Shown here: piece after piece, positions 26,515 to 33,417 of the stretch
How the letters are laid out: each line of letters opens with the position of its first letter
How positions within the stretch are numbered: the first letter of the stretch is position 1
Source: Luteitalea sp.
GTDB lineage: Bacteria; Acidobacteriota; Vicinamibacteria; Vicinamibacterales; Vicinamibacteraceae
Assembly: GCA_009377495.1 (NCBI GenBank)
Contig: WHTZ01000021.1
Coordinates: forward strand, 22,679 to 86,678
Direction of reading: 5' to 3'
Length of the DNA: 64,000 bases
Program-made: the position numbers and the translations under genes
Notes under the pieces: generated by a model
The model's input: the letters and a program-made list of their open reading frames with translations, nothing else
What the model was told of the DNA's origin: nothing
Database searches by the model: none

Positions 26515-29500
26515 CTACCTCAGACTGTGTAAGTACGCGACCAGATCCCCCAGCTCCTGCGGCGAGAGGAGTCGATCCAGTCCGGGCGGCATCAGCGAGC
26601 TCGGAGATGGCTCCATCTTCTGGATCTGGTCTCTGGGCACGGCCAGCGGCGGACCGGTCACCTGGGTCACGTAAATGCTGTCTGGTGTCTCCCTCGGGAC
26701 GGTTCCGACATACGATTGGCCGTCGCGCGTGCTGATGCTATACGCCTCGTAACCGCGCGCAAAGCCGCTCTCGGTCGGATAGACGATCGCATCCAGCAGC
26801 TCTCGAGCGCTGCGGCTGCGACCGATGGTGGACAAGTCGGGCCCAACGTCGCCTCCAAGCTCACCGATCCGATGGCAGGCCACGCAACTGCCCTTGCCGG
26901 ACTGGAACGCCTGACGGCCCCGCTCCGAATCTCCGCCCTGCACCGCTGTCTGTAACTCGGACAGACGCGATTCTTTGTCCCGCTCCCTCTGGACCAATTT
27001 GGCCACCAGGGCTTCGGCCTGCGTGACCACAGGCTCCGGATACTCTCCGAAGTAACGGCGGATCTCCCACGGCGTCAATCCGAAGAGTCCTGGGGAGTGG
27101 GAGAGCGCTTCGATCAGTGCGGTCCCGGCAGCGGCATCCTTGGTCTTGCCAAAGGCCGGCGCCAACGCCCTGAGCTCCATCGGACCCGCCTCGGCGACCA
27201 GCGGGCCCAACTGGCTCACCTGTTGAGGGCTCAAGCGAGAATCAGCCAGCATCTGAGCTGATTGCACGCGCAACGCCACGGTGTCGCTCGACCCGAACAG
27301 CTGCGCCAACAGCTCGAAGGCAGACTCTGCGATCGGTCCTTCGTGTCCCGAAACGGCCTCGAGGGCGGTCACACGGACCAGTGGATCGCGATTCGGATCG
27401 CTGCCGATCCGTGCCAGCTCACTGTCGAAACCGCGGGCTTGTGAGGCCCGAATGAGCCGACTCGCGGCTATGCTCGCTTCACTGTCATCCGAGACCAGGA
27501 GCTCCTTGACAGGCTGGATCCAGCTGGCATGCATCGTCACACCTGGAGTGCGGGCCGCCGACTGCAGCACCAGCTGGCGCTCGTCACCAGACAGATCCGA
27601 CCGACGCAGGACGCGCCCCATGAGGCGTTGCACCGCGGGCTCGGTCCCAAAGTGAACCAGGAGCTCACGAGCCACATCGGCACGTGTCGGCGGCAATGCG
27701 GCTCCTCCCAGCCACTGGTCCAGCAGCGCGGCAACGGCGTCCTTCCACTCATCCCGTTCTTGGATCACCATCAACGCCGCCCGGCGTAACTCGGACGCGT
27801 CCGATTCCAAGAGCGGCAGCACTTGTTGGGCCTTGAGCTGTCCGCTCTCCATCGCCGACAGCGCCATGAGGACGCCCCGCTTGACCTTTGGATTCGAGCT
27901 TGCCAGCCCGACGGCCGTCGTCTGTGGCTGGTCAATCTCGATCAAGGCATGCGTGAGGGCGTGCTGGAGCATCGGATCTTCACCGGTGTTCGCGAGGGCC
28001 TGCAGCAGCCGCTCGACTGCTCTCCCTTCTTTCAAACGCCCCAGCGCCGCTGCCGCTTCGCGCCTCACCTGCGGCGCTTCGTCTTGCAACAGCGCGTCCA
28101 GCCGCATCGCCGATTCTTTGTCACGCGTGGTGAAGATGCTCCGGCACGCGGCTTGGCGGACTCCGGCATCTGGATTGTCCAACGCGCTCCTGATGGCTTG
28201 CCGGGCGCCCTTGGTCTCGATCCGCGTCAGGGTCCAAATCGCCTGCAGGCGGGCTTGGCGGTTGCCACTCTGGAGCATCTTCTGCACTTCCGTCACAACG
28301 GAGCCGCCACGCGCGGCGAGCTCCGCAACCGCCCTGTCCCGTACGGCAAATCGGTCATCGCCGAGCAGCGCGGCCAGCTCCGCAGCCGAGGAGCCTGCCC
28401 AATCGATGTCCAGGCCTCGGGGATCAGCGATCGGCCGCGCTCCGGTCTTGCGGACACGGTAGATGGCTCCTTGAAGATTGGGCTTGGCCACGCCGGACGT
28501 GGGGCAGCCACGTCGGAACCAGCCTCCGGTATCGATCACCAGCAGGCTGCCATCCGCATCCTCGATGAGGTCCGTGAAATGGACATCCGGGCTGGAGGAA
28601 GAGACAAAGACCTCGGCTTGCCCCGAAAAGGAGGAGCCGTTGCGCTCCAAGATCACGCGCATGATGCGATGGGTGTTGAATTCAGCGAGAAAGAGATTGT
28701 CCCGGTACGCCTGCCCAAATTGCCTGCTCCGATACCGGAGGAGTCCGGCAGGGGCGACATGTCCGAGATTCGCGGTCAGAGGCAGCAAATCTCCGGTTCT
28801 CTTGAACTCCGCCAGCACCTGTTCCTGGTCGGCACGGGGATAGACCCCTCCGTAGACCCAGTGGACGACCGCATCGACACGGGGCGCAGACAGGAGGATG
28901 TTGACCGTGCCGAAGATATCTCCTTCATCCGTGAAGGCAAGCTCCGTCGGGTTGTCCATGCCGCCTCCGGCGAACACCTCGAGCCCGGAGCCATCAGGAC
29001 GTGCCGTCCAGATTCGCGCGCCTTGCGCCTTGGACACCAGGCGGTCTCCCTCGTACACCTCGTGTCCTTTGCGGCCGTGACACCAGAACAGCCGTCCAGT
29101 CGGACTCAGGAACGGACCATGGATGTCGGCAGCGTTTCCGGTAAAGTCAAACCCTGTGGCCACCTCCTGCCGAACATCCGCCACGCCATCAGCGTCCGTG
29201 TCCTTCAGTCGCCACATGCTGGGAGGAGACCCCACATACAGAGCGCCGTCATGCCAGAGCGCACCTTGAGGGAAGGTCATGCGATCGGCAAACATGGACG
29301 ATCGGTCGAACACGCCGTCGCCATCGCTGTCCTCCAGAACACGGACCGAGTTGGGCAGCTGCTCGAGTAGCTTATCTTCCGCGAGGTTCACTCCCGCGTT
29401 CTCGGCGACAAACAGTCGTCCCTGCTCGTCAAGGCCGGCCATGACAGGGTGCTGGATTAGGGGAGGCGCCGCCACGAGCTCGACCTCGAAACCGTCGGGC

Positions 29501-29616
29501 ACCTGTAAGGGTGGCCGCTGGACGTCATCGGGTGAGGCCGCCTTCCCCTGGAAGATCCAGTAAACGGCCACCCCGGCTATCGCGACGATCACAATCGGCC
29601 ACAACCGCTTGTTCAT
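26515..29616 (-). CDS. PVC-type propeller/HEAT/c-type heme protein 2
   Basis: The 1033-residue protein begins MNKRLWPIVIVAIAGVAVYW, a signal anchor. The N-terminal propeller contains LVAAPPLIQHPVMAGLDEQG, VRVLEDSDGDGVFDRSSMFA and WRLKDTDADGVADVRQEVAT. HEAT repeats span roughly residues 430-880. The C-terminal cytochrome has C911-V-A-C-H915 followed by GGDVGPDLSTIG and ends LSPQELGDLVAYLHSL. These proteins are probably periplasmic electron-transfer enzymes; the propeller is related to soluble sugar dehydrogenases, but activity is unproven. It is the first gene of the minus operon that continues with TonB receptor 2 and two sulfatases. Its start lies about 25 bp after the predicted minus-strand transcription start in the 30-bp inverted repeat. 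Confidence 0.88.
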   Translation of the reverse strand: MNKRLWPIVIVAIAGVAVYWIFQGKAASPDDVQRPPLQVPDGFEVELVAAPPLIQHPVMAGLDEQGRLFVAENAGVNLAEDKLLEQLPNSVRVLEDSDGDGVFDRSSMFADRMTFPQGALWHDGALYVGSPPSMWRLKDTDADGVADVRQEVATGFDFTGNAADIHGPFLSPTGRLFWCHGRKGHEVYEGDRLVSKAQGARIWTARPDGSGLEVFAGGGMDNPTELAFTDEGDIFGTVNILLSAPRVDAVVHWVYGGVYPRADQEQVLAEFKRTGDLLPLTANLGHVAPAGLLRYRSRQFGQAYRDNLFLAEFNTHRIMRVILERNGSSFSGQAEVFVSSSSPDVHFTDLIEDADGSLLVIDTGGWFRRGCPTSGVAKPNLQGAIYRVRKTGARPIADPRGLDIDWAGSSAAELAALLGDDRFAVRDRAVAELAARGGSVVTEVQKMLQSGNRQARLQAIWTLTRIETKGARQAIRSALDNPDAGVRQAACRSIFTTRDKESAMRLDALLQDEAPQVRREAAAALGRLKEGRAVERLLQALANTGEDPMLQHALTHALIEIDQPQTTAVGLASSNPKVKRGVLMALSAMESGQLKAQQVLPLLESDASELRRAALMVIQERDEWKDAVAALLDQWLGGAALPPTRADVARELLVHFGTEPAVQRLMGRVLRRSDLSGDERQLVLQSAARTPGVTMHASWIQPVKELLVSDDSEASIAASRLIRASQARGFDSELARIGSDPNRDPLVRVTALEAVSGHEGPIAESAFELLAQLFGSSDTVALRVQSAQMLADSRLSPQQVSQLGPLVAEAGPMELRALAPAFGKTKDAAAGTALIEALSHSPGLFGLTPWEIRRYFGEYPEPVVTQAEALVAKLVQRERDKESRLSELQTAVQGGDSERGRQAFQSGKGSCVACHRIGELGGDVGPDLSTIGRSRSARELLDAIVYPTESGFARGYEAYSISTRDGQSYVGTVPRETPDSIYVTQVTGPPLAVPRDQIQKMEPSPSSLMPPGLDRLLSPQELGDLVAYLHSLR

Positions 29617-29626
29617 AATGCCGTTT

Positions 29627-29740
29627 ATTCAATCGAATTAATGTAACCTTTTATCGCAACCGCCTCGGCCGGTCAAGCAGAAACTACCGCTTGACCCGCA
29701 GAAGCGCTTTCGATAAAAGGTTACATTGATTCGATTGAAT
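29627..29740. promoter_or_regulatory. Mirror-image divergent promoter within a 30-bp inverted repeat
   Basis: Arms at 29627-29656 and 29711-29740 are inverted copies matching at 29 of 30 positions. Between them is a smaller inverted repeat, GGTCAAGC (29671-29678) and GCTTGACC (29689-29696). Reading outward on each strand gives the same layout: TTGACC, 17 bp, TAAAAG, then GTTACATT, one base, ATTCGATTGAAT. The plus copy is 29691-29696 and 29714-29719; the minus copy is 29676-29671 and 29653-29648. The geometry fits sigma-70 spacing, although the -10 is weak. The outer arm would cover the transcription start and is a good operator candidate. A half-copy of the arm recurs at 36696-36710. Confidence 0.65.
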
Positions 29741-29828
29741 TCGCCGATCTGGCCCCGAGGAATGCCAATTCGGTAGAGGCAGACGACGCTCGTCGGTCAC
29801 GCGGACCCCGTGCGTGAAACAGGATAGT

Positions 29829-29910
29829 GTAGCGAGGGGCCTTCCGCCTTCGCGCTTCGCGCTTCGGCGGACTCGCCGTAGCCTTGGCGGAGGCGGTCAG
29901 GCCCCTCGTC
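29829..29910 (-). repeat. Palindromic repeat (long form) with nested insert
   Basis: The outer ends GTAGCGAGGGGCCT (29829-29842) and AGGCCCCTCGTC (29899-29910) are the reverse-oriented counterparts of the short element at 14157-14184. The 56-bp interior starts with TTCCGCCTTCGCGCTTCGC (29842-29860), whose exact reverse complement occurs at 49504-49522. This looks like one palindrome carrying another in its loop. Confidence 0.6.
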
Positions 29911-29935
29911 CATGGGGTAAGGAGAACAGGGACAC

Positions 29936-30973
29936 ATGAGTGAGCTGGGCATCGGCATTGTCGGTCTGGGCTGGGTCGCTGGCGCGCACATCGAAGCGCT
30001 CAGGGCGGTGAACGGCGCACGCGCGACCGCGGTCTGCTCCCGGCGAGAATTGAATGAACAAGACCTCCAGCGACAGTTCGGCGTACCACTGCGGGTCTAC
30101 CGGGATCTCGACTCAATGCTGAAGGATCCCACGATTGATGTCATCGACATTTGTACGCCACACCCTCTCCATCCGGAACAGGCCATCGCCGCGGCGAAGG
30201 CCGGCAAGCACCTCATCATCGAAAAGCCAATCGCCATCGACTTCGAGAGTGCCAGCGCCGTGCGGACGGCCATCCGTGAGGCGGGCGTCCAAGCGTGCGT
30301 CTGTTTCGAGGTCCGCTTCAGCCAGCACGCCTTGGCTATTCGATCCAGCCTCGACCAGGGGCTTCTGGGTCAGCTCCATTACGGCGAAGTCGACTACTAT
30401 CACGGAATCGGACCTTGGTACGGCCAGTTTACCTGGAACATCAAGCGCGACTTCGGGGGGAGTAGCCTCTTGACCGCGGGATGCCACGCCCTCGATCTGC
30501 TGCTCCACTTCATGGACGCCGAGGTGGAAGAGGTAACCAGCTACAGCAGTCGGTCCAAGAGCGCCATCTTTGCGCCGTATGAGTACGACACGACGTCAGT
30601 GACCCTGTTGAAGTTCAAGGACGGAAGACTGGGTAAAGTGGCCTCCGTGGTTGATTGTCTGCAACCGTATTACTTTCACATCCATCTTGTCGGGAGCGAG
30701 GGAAGCCTCTTGGACAATCGATTCTATTCGCAGCGGCTCAAGGGGCTTGTCAAGGACCGCTGGAGCACCTTGGGGACGCCGCTCGTCGATTCTGGTGACG
30801 TGGCCGACCATCCCTATCAGCCTCAGTTCCAGTCTTTCGTTGATAGTCTTGCCAACGGAGAACCGATGCCGTGGTGCAACTTCGATACGGCCTTCGAATC
30901 GCACCGGGTAGTGTTTGCCGCAGACCGCTCCGCGCGCGATGGTCGCGCGGTGAAGCTTTTGGAGCTGGTTTGA
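29936..30973 (+). CDS. Gfo/Idh/MocA-family oxidoreductase 2
   Basis: The 345-residue protein starts with the Rossmann sequence [20 protein letters not shown], has [20 protein letters not shown] and [14 protein letters not shown] (EKP motif), and a substrate domain with [19 protein letters not shown] and [20 protein letters not shown], whose final GxxxDxxxH-like segment is typical of the active site. It has no signal peptide and is likely cytoplasmic. AAGGAG precedes the ATG. It opens the long plus-strand operon and is followed directly by a DUF1080 protein, the partner expected if a sugar is oxidised to its 3-keto form before the glycosidic bond is cleaved. NAD(P) use and C3 specificity are family-based inference. 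Confidence 0.9.
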   Translation: MSELGIGIVGLGWVAGAHIEALRAVNGARATAVCSRRELNEQDLQRQFGVPLRVYRDLDSMLKDPTIDVIDICTPHPLHPEQAIAAAKAGKHLIIEKPIAIDFESASAVRTAIREAGVQACVCFEVRFSQHALAIRSSLDQGLLGQLHYGEVDYYHGIGPWYGQFTWNIKRDFGGSSLLTAGCHALDLLLHFMDAEVEEVTSYSSRSKSAIFAPYEYDTTSVTLLKFKDGRLGKVASVVDCLQPYYFHIHLVGSEGSLLDNRFYSQRLKGLVKDRWSTLGTPLVDSGDVADHPYQPQFQSFVDSLANGEPMPWCNFDTAFESHRVVFAADRSARDGRAVKLLELV

Positions 30974-31005
30974 CGGCATCCCTTCTGACCCAAAGGAGCG
31001 CTCCG

Positions 31006-31866
31006 GTGAAGAACGTGAACCGACTGGTGGGGCTTTGGTTGCTGATCCTCGCGATGGCCGTCGGGTCGTGGGGCGTCCCAGTCGCCAGGGCCACCGCCGA
31101 CCCCAACGAGGCGATCCGGCCCAGCGAGACGATCCGCCTCTTCAACGGCAAGGATCTAACGAGCTTCTATACGTGGCTGGTAGACCACAAGCACGAGGAC
31201 CCGGACGAGGTGTTCAGCGTCGTAGACCGGATCGATGGTGGCCCTGCGATCCGTATCAGCGGTGAGCATTGGGGCGGCATCGTCACTAAAGAAGAATATC
31301 GAGACTATCACCTCGTCGTCGAGTATCGCTGGGGCCTGGCTACGTGGGGAAAGCGACAAGACCGAACCAAAGACGCCGGCATTCTCCTCCACGGCCAGGG
31401 ACCTGACGGGAACAGCACCGAAGACTTCAACGGACCATGGATGCGCTCGGTGGAATTTCAAATCATTCAGGGAGGGACTGGCGACATCATCTTGGTACGT
31501 GGCCACACCGAGAATGGAGAGCTCGTGGCCCCACGCCTCACGGCCACCGTCGGCGATGGCCCAAAGTGGGATCCGGATGGCACGCCGCGTGAGTTCGAAG
31601 GGGGAAGAATCGACTGGTACGGCCGCGATCCGGAATGGAACGACGTCCTCGGTTTCCGCGGCCGCGAGGATGTGGAGCACCCCGACGGGCAGTGGAACCG
31701 TCTCGAGGCCTTTGCCGAGAACGACAGCTTCGTCTACATGGTCAACGGCGTCATCGTCAACAAGGGGACCCGTTCGAGTCTCACCGCAGGCAAGATTCTG
31801 GTCCAGTCAGAAGGTGCGGAGATTTACTTCCGTAGGATCGAGTTGCGTCCCCTTCCACCACAGTAG
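31006..31866 (+). CDS. DUF1080 / 3-keto-disaccharide hydrolase-family protein, exported
   Basis: The 286-residue protein has a Sec signal (LVGLWLLILAMAVGSWGV) and a DUF1080 (PF06439) jelly-roll domain. Its signatures are ETIRLFNGKDLTSFYTWL, YHLVVEYRWGLATW, AGILLHGQGPDGN, SVEFQIIQGGTGDI and NRLEAFAENDSFVYMVNGV. Pfam names the family 3-keto-disaccharide hydrolase, since members cleave the glycosidic bond of 3-oxidised sugars; others may only bind carbohydrate. The start is GTG 31006 with AGGAG 8 bp upstream. It starts 33 bp after the Gfo/Idh/MocA gene and precedes a sulfatase. A periplasmic location for this protein and a cytoplasmic one for the oxidoreductase raises the question of which enzyme makes its substrate. 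Confidence 0.85.
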   Translation: MKNVNRLVGLWLLILAMAVGSWGVPVARATADPNEAIRPSETIRLFNGKDLTSFYTWLVDHKHEDPDEVFSVVDRIDGGPAIRISGEHWGGIVTKEEYRDYHLVVEYRWGLATWGKRQDRTKDAGILLHGQGPDGNSTEDFNGPWMRSVEFQIIQGGTGDIILVRGHTENGELVAPRLTATVGDGPKWDPDGTPREFEGGRIDWYGRDPEWNDVLGFRGREDVEHPDGQWNRLEAFAENDSFVYMVNGVIVNKGTRSSLTAGKILVQSEGAEIYFRRIELRPLPPQ

Positions 31867-31903
31867 CCGAACGGGGACGGCGCCGCCTCGCCTTGACATC
31901 GTT

Positions 31904-33403
31904 ATGAACGGGAAGCGCATCGGAACAATTGTGATGGGATGTGCAATATCGAAGTTATCTATCTGTGTGGCCGTGACGGCCTGGATCACGATCGCACACC
32001 TACCGCGCGCGGCAGGCGCGCAGCAGTCTGACAAGCCGAACATTATCTTCATTTGGGCTGACAATCTCGGCTATGGCGATCTCGCTTGCTTTGGATCAAC
32101 GAAGCATCGAACACCCAACATCGATCGTATGGCGGAAGAAGGCATGAAGCTCACGAACTTCTATGCTGCAGCTACCGTGTGTACGCCATCCCGCGCCGCA
32201 TTGATGACCGGCTCGTATCCCCGTCGCGTCGGCTTGGATTGGACCGACCCCGACGGCGTTGTGCTTCGCCCCGTCTCCCCCAATGGTCTGCACCCCGACG
32301 AAGTGACCATTGCGGAGGTACTCAAGGAGGGCGGGTATGCCACCGCACACATTGGGAAATGGCACTTGGGTGATCAACCCGCCTTCCTGCCGACGCGCCA
32401 GGGTTTTGACTATTACTTCGGCATCCCGTACAGCGACGACATGACGCCGGACAAAAGACCCGCTGGAGAATGGCCGCCGCTCCCGTTGATGCGAAATGAG
32501 GAGGTCATTGAGGCTCAGCCCGATCGAAACCTGCTCACCAAACGAGAGGCGGACGAGACCATCCGCTTCATCAAGGAAAACAGAAATCGCCCATTCTTTA
32601 TCTGGCTTTCCCAGGCCATGCCCGGTAGCACGAATCGGCCGTTTGCCAGCGAGAGCTTTCAAGGTAGAAGCGCGAACGGACCGTACGGAGATTCAGTGGA
32701 AGAACTGGACTGGGCCGTCGGGCAAATTCTCCGGGCTCTCGACGACCTCGGGCTCGAGAACAGGACCCTCGTCATTTATGCCTCGGACAACGGCGCCGTC
32801 TCTCCTTCTCCCGCCCGCCCCGAGGGCCAACATGGCAGTAATGCACCGCTGTCTGGGTTCTGTAACTCCATCATGATGGAAGGAGGCATGCGCGTCCCCT
32901 TTGTGGCTCGGTGGCCCGGCACAATTCCCGCCGGTCGTGTTTCCGATGAGCTCGCCACGACGATGGACATGCTTCCGACGTTTGCCCATCTCGGCCGCGG
33001 AAACGTTCCTCGAGACCGCATCATCGACGGCCACGACATCTGGCCCCTTCTGGCAGCGGAACCTGGAGCCAAGTCGCCCTATGTCGCATTCTTCTACTAT
33101 CACCGAAGTCAGCTTCTCGCCGTGCGATCGGGCAAATGGAAGCTCCAACTGCCGCTGCCAGAGCAAGCCGAGGTAGGGGGAGCTACCCAGAAGAATCCCG
33201 CAGGCCTCTACGACCTGACCGCCGACATTGGCGAGACACGGGACCTGAGCCGCCAGCACCCCGCGATCGTGGCTCAACTCTCGAAGCTGCTCGAGCAAGC
33301 TCGCGAGGACCTCGGCGATGGCAGCCGTACTGGAAGTGGACAGCGCCCCGTCGGTCGTGTGGAGAATCCCAGACCGCAGCTCCTCACCGGGCAACCGGAA
33401 TGA
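31904..33403 (+). CDS. Type I sulfatase 3, exported
   Basis: The 499-residue protein contains TVCTPSRAALMTGSYPRRVG with formylglycine cysteine C93, then AHIGKWHLGDQP and IIFIWADNLGYGDLACFG. The first metal motif is again Asp-Asn rather than Asp-Asp. The second is VIYASDNGAVSPSP. The C-terminal part has GMRVPFVARWPGTIPAGRVS and LLAVRSGKWKLQLPLP. It resembles the arylsulfatase-A-like group. ATG 31904 gives a Sec signal (ISKLSICVAVTAWITIAHLP); longer in-frame extensions overlap the DUF1080 gene and were rejected. The gene follows DUF1080 by 37 bp and precedes heme protein 3 by 14 bp. Confidence 0.9.
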   Translation: MNGKRIGTIVMGCAISKLSICVAVTAWITIAHLPRAAGAQQSDKPNIIFIWADNLGYGDLACFGSTKHRTPNIDRMAEEGMKLTNFYAAATVCTPSRAALMTGSYPRRVGLDWTDPDGVVLRPVSPNGLHPDEVTIAEVLKEGGYATAHIGKWHLGDQPAFLPTRQGFDYYFGIPYSDDMTPDKRPAGEWPPLPLMRNEEVIEAQPDRNLLTKREADETIRFIKENRNRPFFIWLSQAMPGSTNRPFASESFQGRSANGPYGDSVEELDWAVGQILRALDDLGLENRTLVIYASDNGAVSPSPARPEGQHGSNAPLSGFCNSIMMEGGMRVPFVARWPGTIPAGRVSDELATTMDMLPTFAHLGRGNVPRDRIIDGHDIWPLLAAEPGAKSPYVAFFYYHRSQLLAVRSGKWKLQLPLPEQAEVGGATQKNPAGLYDLTADIGETRDLSRQHPAIVAQLSKLLEQAREDLGDGSRTGSGQRPVGRVENPRPQLLTGQPE

Positions 33404-33417
33404 GGAGTCCGCGCGGA

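Larger units (their letters stand above)
29617..29935. other. Divergent intergenic region, 319 bp
   Basis: The region separates heme protein 2 (minus) from Gfo/Idh/MocA 2 (plus). It holds the large inverted repeat with mirror-image promoter-like sequences at 29627-29740, and a nested palindromic repeat at 29829-29910 that becomes part of the presumed plus-strand leader. No ORF is supported. Confidence 0.7.

Noticed and set aside
31235..31903. A long N-terminal extension of sulfatase 3 overlapping DUF1080
   Set aside because: The extension is DUF1080 DNA in the wrong frame; a proper signal peptide starts at 31904.
33136..33417. An N-terminal extension of heme protein 3
   Set aside because: It overlaps the 3' end of sulfatase 3 in another frame and has no signal or domain character.
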